From contig OY821614.1 in assembly GCA_963682085.1 (NCBI GenBank), positions 1,426,001-1,490,000 of the forward strand: a stretch of 64,000 bases of DNA, given 5' to 3'. Positions 27,102 to 35,127 of the stretch are shown here, piece by piece. The position numbers and the translations under genes were made by a program. How positions within the stretch are numbered: the stretch's first letter is position 1; each line of letters begins with the position of its first letter. This stretch comes from Thiodubiliella sp900128405. GTDB lineage: Bacteria; Pseudomonadota; Gammaproteobacteria; PS1; Pseudothioglobaceae. The notes below the pieces were generated by a model. That model was not told the DNA's origin, searched no databases, and saw only the letters and a program-made list of their open reading frames with translations.

Positions 27102-27447
27102 AGGGGATGACATGGCTTCGACGAGGAGTTGGATCTCAAGGATGCATGCCGAGGATGAGAATAACTCGTAACCGTTTCTCAAAAAAGATAGTTGCAAACG
27201 AAGACAACTACGCTCTAGCTGCATAGCTAGCCGCTCCCTTGAGATTGTCTGTGTCTCTTGGGTAGCGGTCGCTTACAGACTCGCTAGGATTATTTTTTCA
27301 GGATAATTCGGTTAAAACGCACTGAAATCGCGCTTACATCCCTGATGGTCGGGTGGTAAGTCGCTAACTCTAATAGACTAAACTAAGCATGTAGACTCTT
27401 TGTTTGAAAGTTTTCGGACGCGGGTTCAATTCCCGCCATCTCCACCA
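27102..27447 (+). ncRNA. ssrA: Transfer-messenger RNA
   Basis: The 5' end GGGGATGACATGGCTTCGAC and the 3' end GGGTTCAATTCCCGCCATCT followed by CCACCA form the tRNA-like domain, with CCA encoded. The tag reading frame gives ANEDNYALAA and a TAG stop, matching the gammaproteobacterial proteolysis tag (E. coli ANDENYALAA). About 346 nt. It rescues stalled ribosomes with SmpB, which is not in the window. Confidence 0.97.
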
Positions 27448-27577
27448 AATTAATCTATTACCAATTTCAAAAAACACCTTTAAAGTTTGCTATTGCAATC
27501 TTTATTCGTCTTGCAAAATGGTATTTCAACACCAAAACCCAGCGTCAAAGGCAATAATAAATAATACAATTAGTCCG

Positions 27578-28864
27578 TTATTTTTTACTTCCCCAAAAAC
27601 TTTTTTTCTTTTTGGCTTTGTTTTCTTGAGAATTGCTATTTTTGCCGTATCTAGGTTTGTTTCGAGCATCGTTCTTTTTTGGCTTTTTCTTTTTTGGTGG
27701 TAATAGGTTTTTGCTGGATTCTGGTAGGTTGTGATCGGGAATGAAGTCGTCCACCATAATGCGGTCTAATTTTTTCTGAGTGAGACGCTCAATGTCGAAA
27801 AGTTGCTTGGCTTCATCGGCACTAACCAGTGAGATGGCTTCGCCTTTTGAGCCTGCACGCCCTGTTCTACCGATACGGTGAACATAGTCTTCTGGCACAT
27901 TTGGCAGGTCAAAATTGACCACGAGAGGGAGTTCAACGATGTCAATGCCACGAGCGGCAATATCGGTGGCGACTAGGACATTAACTTTGCCTTTTTTGAA
28001 ATCGTCAAGTGCTCTGGTGCGTGCACCTTGGCTTTTGTTGCCATGAATAGCAGCGGCAGTAATATTGCGTTTTCCGAGTTGTGTGGCAATACGATTGGCA
28101 CCGTGTTTGGTGCGACTAAAGACCAATACTTGATACCAACTGTGTTCTTGAATAAGATGGGTAAGTAGTGCTTGTTTTTTGGATTTATCAACGGGGTGAA
28201 TCCATTGTTTAACTGATTTTACTGTTGTATTTCGTGGAGTTACTGAGATTTCTACGGGATTACTAACTAAGGTTTTTGCCAACTTTCTGATTTCATCTGA
28301 AAAAGTGGCTGAGAACATTAAAGTTTGTCTATTTTCAGGCAAAATCTTTAAAATCCTCTTAATGTCATGAATAAAACCCATATCTAACATTCTGTCGGCT
28401 TCATCCATTACCAGTATTTCTAACTGGTCAAACTTCACTGCATTTTGTGAATACAAATCCAATAATCTACCGGGGGTTGCCACTAAAATATCCACACCAC
28501 TTCTAAGTTTTTGCATTTGCGGATTAATTTTTACGCCACCAAACACCACGGTTGATTTTAGTGGCAAGTGCTTACCATAAGTTGCCACACTGTCATTAAC
28601 TTGGGCAGCCAATTCACGCGTTGGCGTTAGGATAAGTGTGCGTACTTGGTTAGATTTTGCCAATGTTCCTTTGGATAAAATTTGCAAAATTGGCAAAGTG
28701 AAACCTGCAGTTTTGCCTGTGCCTGTTTGTGCAGCAGCCATCACATCTTTACCTTGTAATACTGCGGGGATTGCCTGCTCTTGAATTGCTGATGGCTTAT
28801 CATAGCCTTTTTTAGTAACAGCGTCGAGAATAGAATCTGATAAACCTAGTTTAGAAAAACCCAT
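27578..28864 (-). CDS. rhlE: DEAD-box RNA helicase, RhlE type
   Basis: 428 residues. Helicase motifs in order: Q motif (GYDKPSAIQEQAIP), I AQTGTGKTA, Ia PTRELA, II DEAD in VMDEADRMLD, III SAT, and VI HRIGRTGRAG. The C-terminal 60 residues are a lysine-rich tail typical of RhlE-like helicases. Acts in ribosome assembly or mRNA turnover in relatives. Transcribed on its own, convergent with tmRNA. Confidence 0.92.
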   Translation of the reverse strand: MGFSKLGLSDSILDAVTKKGYDKPSAIQEQAIPAVLQGKDVMAAAQTGTGKTAGFTLPILQILSKGTLAKSNQVRTLILTPTRELAAQVNDSVATYGKHLPLKSTVVFGGVKINPQMQKLRSGVDILVATPGRLLDLYSQNAVKFDQLEILVMDEADRMLDMGFIHDIKRILKILPENRQTLMFSATFSDEIRKLAKTLVSNPVEISVTPRNTTVKSVKQWIHPVDKSKKQALLTHLIQEHSWYQVLVFSRTKHGANRIATQLGKRNITAAAIHGNKSQGARTRALDDFKKGKVNVLVATDIAARGIDIVELPLVVNFDLPNVPEDYVHRIGRTGRAGSKGEAISLVSADEAKQLFDIERLTQKKLDRIMVDDFIPDHNLPESSKNLLPPKKKKPKKNDARNKPRYGKNSNSQENKAKKKKSFWGSKK

Positions 28865-28923
28865 AAGAAATTGTTTTTTGAAATAAAGGAGCGTATTTTA
28901 CATTAGCATCTTATAATATATCT

Positions 28924-29094
28924 ATGAATAATCAAACTATTAAAACACCTTGTGTAGATATTTGTAAATACAATAAACAGAACTTTTGCGTGGGGTGTAA
29001 ACGCAGTAGCGATGAAATCAGTGGTTGGATTAATTATTCAGACGAAATGCGTCAAGCGATTATGCAAGATTTAAAAAATAGAAAAATTGATTAA
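28924..29094 (+). CDS. DUF1289 protein, 56 residues
   Basis: A short gene with four Cys: TPCVDICKYNKQNFCVGCKR followed by SSDEISGW, the DUF1289 (COG3313) signature. Probably a small metal- or Fe-S-binding protein; function unknown. It is convergent with the BolA-family gene, their stop codons overlapping at the palindrome TTAA. Confidence 0.85.
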   Translation: MNNQTIKTPCVDICKYNKQNFCVGCKRSSDEISGWINYSDEMRQAIMQDLKNRKID

Positions 29095-29321
29095 GCTATT
29101 TCTTCTGGCGTTCTTGCTTTGATACTTAAAGCGTGCAATTCACCAGAATCAATATCTGCACGCACGACAGCCAATACCATTTTTTGCCTAGCCAATAACG
29201 ACATCCCTACAAAAATTGGTGAAACTACTAGAGTTGAGCAATTGCAACCATCCCCTTCCATAGTAATCGTTGAATTTTCAATACCCGCTTCAAGCTTTCC
29301 CTGTATTTCTTCTAAAGTCAT
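29091..29321 (-). CDS. ibaG: BolA-family protein (IbaG-like)
   Basis: 76 residues. BolA fold with the Cys of CNCSTLVVSPIFVGMSLLAR and the C-terminal HALSIKARTPEE. The short length and YrbA-like pattern favour IbaG over BolA. The family partners with monothiol glutaredoxins in iron-sulfur and acid-stress homeostasis. It lies two bases after the phosphate transporter gene. Confidence 0.85.
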   Translation of the reverse strand: MTLEEIQGKLEAGIENSTITMEGDGCNCSTLVVSPIFVGMSLLARQKMVLAVVRADIDSGELHALSIKARTPEEIA

Positions 29322-29323
29322 AA

Positions 29324-30592
29324 CTACGCTCCAAACACACCTTTAAGTGCAAAGAAAAATAAAATAGACATCAACGCACCAGCAGGCAAGGTGATGAGCC
29401 ACGATAAAAAGATTTTGTTAATCATACGCAAATCTAATGCCGCCATCCCTCTGGCTAAACCAACACCCAATACTGCCCCTACCAATACTTGCGTGGTTGA
29501 GACTGGTAAGCCCGTGCCTGAGGCAATCACCACAGTTGTTGCCGCTGCTAGCGTTGCCGCAAAGCCTCGTGAAGGGGTTAATTGGGTAATGCCTGTGCCG
29601 ATTGTGGCAATCACTTTATGCCCGTAAGTAACCAGACCAAATACAATGCCAATACCACCTACCAACAAAATACCAACTGGCAATGAACTTTTAGAGCCAA
29701 TAATACCTCCGCTTTCAATAACGCCATAGATTGCTGCCAATGGGCCAATCGCATTTGCCACATCATTAGACCCATGTGCAAATGCCATTGCTGCCGCTGT
29801 AACAATCATCAACACGCCAAACACTCGCTCCATAGAGGTAAAGTGAAAGTCTTTATTTTCATTGGGATCAAGATGAATACGGCGAATAACGATAGCACCA
29901 ATAACAGCAACCATTGTGCCAAATATGGTCGCCAATAAGTAACTTGTCATTATATCAAACTCCAAACCAACATGCTTAAGTCCTTTGAAAATTGTTACTA
30001 GAGAAATAACAAAGCCAACTAAAAACATATAAAAAGGCACATATTTTTTGGCATTTTCAAAAGGCTTAGAGGTGTCAATAATCAAGTTTTGCAAACTCTT
30101 AAATAAAACAAACGCAATGCTACCCGCCAAGATTGGCGACACAACCCAACTCATCGCAATTTTGCCAACTTTACCCCAAGCAACCGCATCAACGCCCACA
30201 CCTACTGCACCAAACCCAACAATAGCACCAACAATGGAGTGTGTTGTCGATACTGGCCAACCCAAAGAAGAGGCAATCATCAGCCAAACGCCTGCCGATA
30301 ATAAAGACGCCAACATACCATAAATCAATAAATGTGGCTCGTTAGTAAAAAGAGACGCATCCAAAATACCTTTACGGATTGTCGCTGTTACCTCTCCACC
30401 TGCCAATACTGCACCTGCAAATTCAAAAATAACCGCAATAATAATCGCTTGTTTAATCGTAATAGCACCTGAGCCGACCGATGTCCCCATGGCATTTGCC
30501 ACATCATTTGCACCCACGCCCCACGCCATAAACAACCCAAAAGCAATGGCAAGAACCAATAAAATGGTGCTATATTCTGCAATAATTTCCAT
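29324..30592 (-). CDS. pit: Inorganic phosphate transporter, Pit family
   Basis: 422 residues, about ten membrane segments. The duplicated Pit signatures are visible: GANDVANAMGTSVGSGA near the N-terminus and AHGSNDVANAIGPLAA in the middle, plus the paired GWPVSTTHSIVGAI and GLPVSTTQVLVGAV. Low-affinity, cation-coupled phosphate uptake. Follows the DUF47 gene by 12 bases in one operon. Confidence 0.95.
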   Translation of the reverse strand: MEIIAEYSTILLVLAIAFGLFMAWGVGANDVANAMGTSVGSGAITIKQAIIIAVIFEFAGAVLAGGEVTATIRKGILDASLFTNEPHLLIYGMLASLLSAGVWLMIASSLGWPVSTTHSIVGAIVGFGAVGVGVDAVAWGKVGKIAMSWVVSPILAGSIAFVLFKSLQNLIIDTSKPFENAKKYVPFYMFLVGFVISLVTIFKGLKHVGLEFDIMTSYLLATIFGTMVAVIGAIVIRRIHLDPNENKDFHFTSMERVFGVLMIVTAAAMAFAHGSNDVANAIGPLAAIYGVIESGGIIGSKSSLPVGILLVGGIGIVFGLVTYGHKVIATIGTGITQLTPSRGFAATLAAATTVVIASGTGLPVSTTQVLVGAVLGVGLARGMAALDLRMINKIFLSWLITLPAGALMSILFFFALKGVFGA

Positions 30593-30604
30593 AATATACT
30601 CCTA

Positions 30605-31282
30605 TTATTTGGCAAGTAATACTTCTAAACGAGAGCCAACTTTCTGAGCAGCATCAGCCAACTCACCTAGCCACTCAACAGCACGATAATAAAACATCAC
30701 ATCAACAGGGGGGTAGTCTTTTTCCAAGGGGAATAATTTGGTGCGAATTTGGTGCTGGATTTTATCCGACTGACTTTCAAGTTCATTGACTTCTGCAATA
30801 ATAGAACCAACCACTTTACGCTCTCTCTTGCCAAATGCAGTTTCCATGAGTTCGTCTAATTCATTCACTGCTTTCAGTGCTGCTGCTGAAGTTCTAATAC
30901 ACACATCGATAAGTTCAATCACATCGGCAGAAATTTCATCTGGCAAAGTCATTTTGCGATTAATCATTAATCCTGAAACATCTTTAGTGGTGTTAGCAAT
31001 AGAGTCTTGAATCAATAATAAATCCAATAAATCCCGACGAGAAAACGGCATCATAAAGGTTGAGGGTAGGCTCAAACGCAGTTCTTTTTTCAAAATATCG
31101 GCCTCACCTTCCTTGCGTCCAATAGATTTTTTAATTTTTTCAGCCTCTTTCCAATCTTTTGCATGAATAGCAATCATAAAGCCTTTGAGTTCTGAAATAC
31201 ACGAATGCACGCTCGTCATATGCTTTTGCAATGGGCTAATTGGTGATTTTCCAAACAGTCCGTCAATAATACTTTTTGCCAT
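30605..31282 (-). CDS. PhoU-like DUF47 protein, Pit accessory
   Basis: About 225 residues from the ATG at 31282 (MAKSIIDGLFGKSP); a longer reading to 31348 adds an unlikely leader. All-helical DUF47/TIGR00153 family member with FMIAIHAKDWKEAEKI, SRRDLLDLLLIQDSIANTT and YYRAVEWLGELADAAQKVG. Genes of this family sit next to Pit transporters and are thought to modulate them. Directly upstream of pit. Confidence 0.9.
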   Translation of the reverse strand: MAKSIIDGLFGKSPISPLQKHMTSVHSCISELKGFMIAIHAKDWKEAEKIKKSIGRKEGEADILKKELRLSLPSTFMMPFSRRDLLDLLLIQDSIANTTKDVSGLMINRKMTLPDEISADVIELIDVCIRTSAAALKAVNELDELMETAFGKRERKVVGSIIAEVNELESQSDKIQHQIRTKLFPLEKDYPPVDVMFYYRAVEWLGELADAAQKVGSRLEVLLAK

Positions 31283-31439
31283 TTTCTTTACGCCTCTACC
31301 GCAGTTACAAATTAAAGTGAATTTTAACAAATAACCTTTGTTCGTCAAGTTTTATATTCAATTTTTTTTAACCCTCCACTCAAGTTCGTAAAATGGTTAT
31401 AATTTAAAGTTGTTATTTTTAATACGAATTAACCTAATT

Positions 31440-32390
31440 ATGAATTTAGATTATCTTGATTTTGAACAGCCAATTGCCGAACTAGAAGGTAAAATTCAAG
31501 CCCTACAAGATGTTAGAGAAAAAGTGGATATTTCTCAAGAAATACAAGCCTTACAAGACAAAAGTGCCATACTAACAAAAAAGATTTTCGCCTCCCTTTC
31601 AGATTGGCAAATTGCACAATTGGCACGCCATCCTAATCGACTTTATACACTTGACTATATTGATTCAGTCTTTGATGAATTCATTGAACTACATGGCGAC
31701 CGTGCTTATGCAGATGATCCCGCCATCATTGGTGGCATCGCCAAACTGAATGGCACATCAATTATGTTTATTGGCCAACAAAAAGGTCGCACAACACAAG
31801 AAAAAATCAAACACAACTTTGGCATGCCAAAACCAGAAGGCTATCGCAAGGCCTTACGATTAATGAAAATGGCAGAAAAGTTTTCAATGCCAATTGTTAC
31901 TTTTATTGATACCCCCGGCGCTTATCCCGGCATTGGTGCAGAGGAGCGTGGACAGTCTGAGGCCATTGCCAGAAACTTGTTTGAAATGTCAACATTAGCC
32001 ACGCCGATTATTTCTGTGGTTATTGGCGAAGGCGGCTCAGGCGGTGCGTTGGCAATTGGCGTGGCAGATAAAATGATGATGTTTAAATACAGCATTTATT
32101 CAGTCATTTCACCTGAAGGATGCGCCTCTATCCTGTATCAAGACGCAGCCAAAGCAAATATTGCCGCAGAATCACTCAAATTAACCAGCACACATCTTAA
32201 AAATAAAGGTTTAATTGATGTCATTATTAATGAGCCCCTAGGTGGCATCCACCGTAATCCCGATCAGGCAAAAGTTTTATTAAAAAAAGCACTCAAACAA
32301 CAATTACAAGAAGTAACAGCGATAAACATTAACCAGTTAGTTCAGCAACGAGCAGACAAACTTTTAAGTTTTGGACAATTTCAAGACTAA
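31440..32390 (+). CDS. accA: Acetyl-CoA carboxylase carboxyltransferase, alpha subunit
   Basis: 316 residues from the ATG at 31440 (MNLDYLDFEQPIAELEGKI). Crotonase-like carboxyltransferase: GDRAYADDPAIIGGIA, TFIDTPGAYPGIGAEERGQS and GEGGSGGALAIGVAD. First committed step of fatty-acid synthesis with AccD/AccB/AccC, none of which are here. Its last 20 bases overlap tilS. A TATAAT box lies at 31398-31403. Confidence 0.97.
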   Translation: MNLDYLDFEQPIAELEGKIQALQDVREKVDISQEIQALQDKSAILTKKIFASLSDWQIAQLARHPNRLYTLDYIDSVFDEFIELHGDRAYADDPAIIGGIAKLNGTSIMFIGQQKGRTTQEKIKHNFGMPKPEGYRKALRLMKMAEKFSMPIVTFIDTPGAYPGIGAEERGQSEAIARNLFEMSTLATPIISVVIGEGGSGGALAIGVADKMMMFKYSIYSVISPEGCASILYQDAAKANIAAESLKLTSTHLKNKGLIDVIINEPLGGIHRNPDQAKVLLKKALKQQLQEVTAININQLVQQRADKLLSFGQFQD

Positions 32391-33546
32391 AGATACCTTC
32401 TTAGAAGGTAAAAAAATTGCCCTCGCCCTAAGCGGTGGCATCGATTCAATCGTATTACTACATTATTTGCACACCCATTACCCTAACAACCTGCGTGCCA
32501 TTCATTGCAACCACCATTTGTCTAAACATTGCACCGAGTGGGCGACATTTTGCTTAACACAATGCCAATCGCTCAACATCCCCTGCACCAACATCGATTT
32601 ACACTTAGAAAAATACTCTAATATCGAAGAAAATGCGCGTAAAAAACGCTATCATTCGCTATCTTATAACTTAACAGAAAATGAAGTGCTGTGCACCGCA
32701 CACCATCAAAATGACCAAGCAGAAACTTTGCTATTGCAACTTTTTCGTGGCTCTGGCGTGGCTGGACTAGCCTCTATGCCTAGGATAAAACCTTTTGGCA
32801 AAGGTGTGCATTACCGCCCCCTACTCAATATAGAAAAAACCACCATTCTTAAATACGCCAAAAATCACCACCTTTCTTGGATTGAAGACGATAGCAACAC
32901 AAACACCCGTTTTCAGCGCAATTTCCTCAGATTAAACATCCTCCCCAAATTAGAAACAACCTATAAAAAATTAACCCAATCATTAGCCCGAAGTGCCAAA
33001 CATCAATCTGAAGCTCTACAACTAACACAAGATTTAGCTACAATTGATATCAAAACCCATCAACTCATCCACAATAACCGATTAAACACCAAACCCCTAA
33101 TGAAACTCAAACCCTACCGCATTAAAAATATCATTCGCCACCATTTAAATAGCCTGAAATTTCTCCCCCCCTCCGACAAAGTTATGCACCAAATTCTAGC
33201 ATTATTGTCCGCCAAAAAAGACACTAACCCCATGGTTAGTTGGGGCATTTTTACAATCCGCCGCTATAGTAATGAACTTTATTTTATCAACACACAAGCA
33301 AAACCAAAAGCAAACAACTGCCCCTATTATGCCGAATTTAAAAACACCAACAATTTCTCCATCCGTTATCGAAACGAAGGTCAACGCATTAAATTACCCA
33401 ACAAAACACACACCCAATCCCTCAAAAAAGTCCTCCAAGAAGCAGGTATCCCACCTTGGGAAAGAAACACCTTAAAAATGTATTACATCGCCAACGAACT
33501 ACAAGCGATGGAACGCATCGGCTATATGACACACGCCAAACAATAA
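32371..33546 (+). CDS. tilS: tRNA(Ile)-lysidine synthase
   Basis: 391 residues read from a TTG start at 32371 inside the end of accA. The PP-loop ALSGGIDSIVLLHYL is followed by HCNHHLS, AHHQNDQAETLLLQLFRGSG and, in the C-terminal domain, GQRI..PNKTHTQSLKKVLQE. TilS converts C34 of the CAU-anticodon tRNA-Ile2 to lysidine; that tRNA substrate is at 57597-57673. Confidence 0.93.
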   Translation: MDNFKTKDTFLEGKKIALALSGGIDSIVLLHYLHTHYPNNLRAIHCNHHLSKHCTEWATFCLTQCQSLNIPCTNIDLHLEKYSNIEENARKKRYHSLSYNLTENEVLCTAHHQNDQAETLLLQLFRGSGVAGLASMPRIKPFGKGVHYRPLLNIEKTTILKYAKNHHLSWIEDDSNTNTRFQRNFLRLNILPKLETTYKKLTQSLARSAKHQSEALQLTQDLATIDIKTHQLIHNNRLNTKPLMKLKPYRIKNIIRHHLNSLKFLPPSDKVMHQILALLSAKKDTNPMVSWGIFTIRRYSNELYFINTQAKPKANNCPYYAEFKNTNNFSIRYRNEGQRIKLPNKTHTQSLKKVLQEAGIPPWERNTLKMYYIANELQAMERIGYMTHAKQ

Positions 33547-33780
33547 GCAAGGTTTGTCTCATACCCTCATTCCCACGCTACCAAGCAACATTTTTATCTT
33601 TATTCAAACCCCTTTTTTTGCTCAATCGTTTTGTTATACGCTTGCCCCAAAATCCAAGCATACATTTCCACATTGTGGGAACGAGATCACATTCTTACCG
33701 ATTATCAATCTTTGGTTATTTTGCTAAATTGAATGTATAATGATTTTCGAATTTTTTTATAAATAATGGAGAAAGAAAGT
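33547..33780. repeat. Intergenic region with short dispersed repeat
   Basis: Contains TCATTCCCACGCTACCAAGC at about 33568-33587 and, at 33651-33690, CCAAGCATACATTTCCACA followed by TTGTGGGAACGAGA. Related wording recurs at 41025-41045 and 46076-46100 (CCAAGCATGCATTCCCACGC). These look like copies of a small REP-type repeat. A Shine-Dalgarno (GGAG) for the 33781 gene lies at the right end. Confidence 0.5.
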
Positions 33781-34488
33781 ATGTTTGAAAACAATATATA
33801 TTTATCATCTGGTATGTTTAATGCAGACACTAACCTCTATAACGCTTGCTTGACAAAATATCTTGAAAGCAAAAGCTATAACTGTTATTTACCACAACGA
33901 GATGGACTTTCAGTGGCACAATTAAGCACTTATTTGCAGAAACACAACCCAGAGGTTGCCAATGAAATCTCTTGTTATGTTCCATATTATTTCGATCTAG
34001 GCTGCGGTATGAAGAATGCTATAGCGGTTGTTGCCAATATGGATGATTTAGTAGATATAGGAATGACTGTTGAAGTTTCTTATGCAAGTATTTCTAATTT
34101 ACCTGTTGTCGGTGTAAGGACAGATATTAAATCTCCATTTGGAAATGTGAACGACTTAATCTCTATAAACCCATTTCCAGTAATGCAATGTGATGTTTAT
34201 TTCGCAACAAAACCATTTGATGGCGAATATAAAGAAATCATGAGTCATCTTGATGATGTATTTAAGATAGTTGAAGAGAGTGTGGAAAAATTGATAAAAA
34301 TAAAAAGTAACAATATGACACATTCCAAAAACCCAGTCATAATAAATATTTTAAAAGCTGCGGCAATACTGTTTGATGGTATAAAAGATATACACACAGA
34401 AGAAGCCATGCAAGAGGTTGTTAAAAGATACCTTGAAAATCAGAAATTTTTTGATTCTATTGTGCCTAAATCCATAACAGAATTTTAA
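33781..34488 (+). CDS. Nucleoside 2-deoxyribosyltransferase-like protein
   Basis: 235 residues from the ATG at 33781, chosen because GGAG lies 8 bases upstream; a longer reading from 33766 has no ribosome site. The N-terminus NNIYLSSGMFNADTNLYN...YNCYLPQRDG and the later DIGMTVEVSYASISNLPVVG followed by VRTD match the deoxyribosyltransferase pattern, where D.G(T)..E..YA and RTD bind the nucleoside. The usual Thr after DxG is Met. About 80 C-terminal residues after PFDGEYKE are extra. The substrate is unknown. It stands alone, followed by a strong terminator. Confidence 0.6.
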   Translation: MFENNIYLSSGMFNADTNLYNACLTKYLESKSYNCYLPQRDGLSVAQLSTYLQKHNPEVANEISCYVPYYFDLGCGMKNAIAVVANMDDLVDIGMTVEVSYASISNLPVVGVRTDIKSPFGNVNDLISINPFPVMQCDVYFATKPFDGEYKEIMSHLDDVFKIVEESVEKLIKIKSNNMTHSKNPVIINILKAAAILFDGIKDIHTEEAMQEVVKRYLENQKFFDSIVPKSITEF

Positions 34489-34552
34489 GGCTGTTTGTTT
34501 TATACTTAGAGAGGGTAAAACTGGTCTAGGAAATTAAAAGGAATTAAGAAAG

Positions 34553-34591
34553 AAATTAAAGGGGAGGCTTATAGTCTCCCCTTTAATTTTT
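34553..34591. terminator. Strong bidirectional terminator
   Basis: Perfect 14-base stem AAATTAAAGGGGAG with its complement, 9-base loop, T-rich on both outer sides. It ends the 33781 gene and can also serve ybeY on the other strand. Confidence 0.88.
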
Positions 34592-34599
34592 TGCGTTTG

Positions 34600-34636
34600 A
34601 ATGATTTTTGCTATTCATCATTTATGCAAAGGTCTC
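34600..34636. repeat. Dispersed GGTCTC-ended repeat at the ybeY stop
   Basis: Ends in CATTTATGCAAAGGTCTC and matches the end of the 45922-45995 element. Its terminal bases form part of the ybeY stop codon: on the minus strand TAG is TA plus the first G of GAGACC. Confidence 0.6.
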
Positions 34637-35076
34637 TATTGATAAGGATTGCAGATTTTTAATCCGTGCAAAATCTTAATTTCCAAGGCTTCCATTGCCT
34701 CCGCTTCACTCTCTTCAATGTGGTCATAACCCAATAAGTGCAACGCTCCATGCACTGCTATATGCGTTAAATGATGCTCAAATGTTTTGTTCTGCACTCG
34801 GGCTTCTGCTTTCACCACGGCACTGCAAATAACCACATCGCCTAAAATGGCTTCGTTAATTTCTTTAGGCAAATCACTTGGAAAGGACAAAACATTGGTA
34901 GGTTTGTCTTGATTACGGTAGGTTTTGTTCAAATTTTGAATCTCTGCAATATCCACAATACGAATCAACAACTCACTCGCACCAACACCTAAATCGGCAA
35001 TTACTTGTTGCAAAATATCAGTCAGGTTTTGCACATTGATGGATAAATCGTTGATACTATTTTGAATAACAACCAT
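34636..35076 (-). CDS. ybeY: Endoribonuclease YbeY
   Basis: 146 residues. The zinc site HxxxHxxxxxH is HIAVHGALHLLGYDH; NKTYRNQDKPTNVLSFPSD precedes it. Needed for 16S rRNA 3' maturation and ribosome quality control. Divergent from priA. The stop codon borders the repeat at 34600-34636. Confidence 0.95.
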   Translation of the reverse strand: MVVIQNSINDLSINVQNLTDILQQVIADLGVGASELLIRIVDIAEIQNLNKTYRNQDKPTNVLSFPSDLPKEINEAILGDVVICSAVVKAEARVQNKTFEHHLTHIAVHGALHLLGYDHIEESEAEAMEALEIKILHGLKICNPYQ

Positions 35077-35127
35077 GCTTTTATTTATTGTATAAAATCA
35101 TTTATTTTATACAACAATAAATTCCAC

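Noticed and set aside
27404..27703. 99-codon open frame on the plus strand after tyrS
   Set aside because: It begins inside the tmRNA 3' domain and runs antisense into the end of the rhlE gene.
33456..33740. 94-codon frame running from tilS into the following spacer
   Set aside because: Out of frame with tilS and reading through dispersed repeat sequence; no conserved motif.
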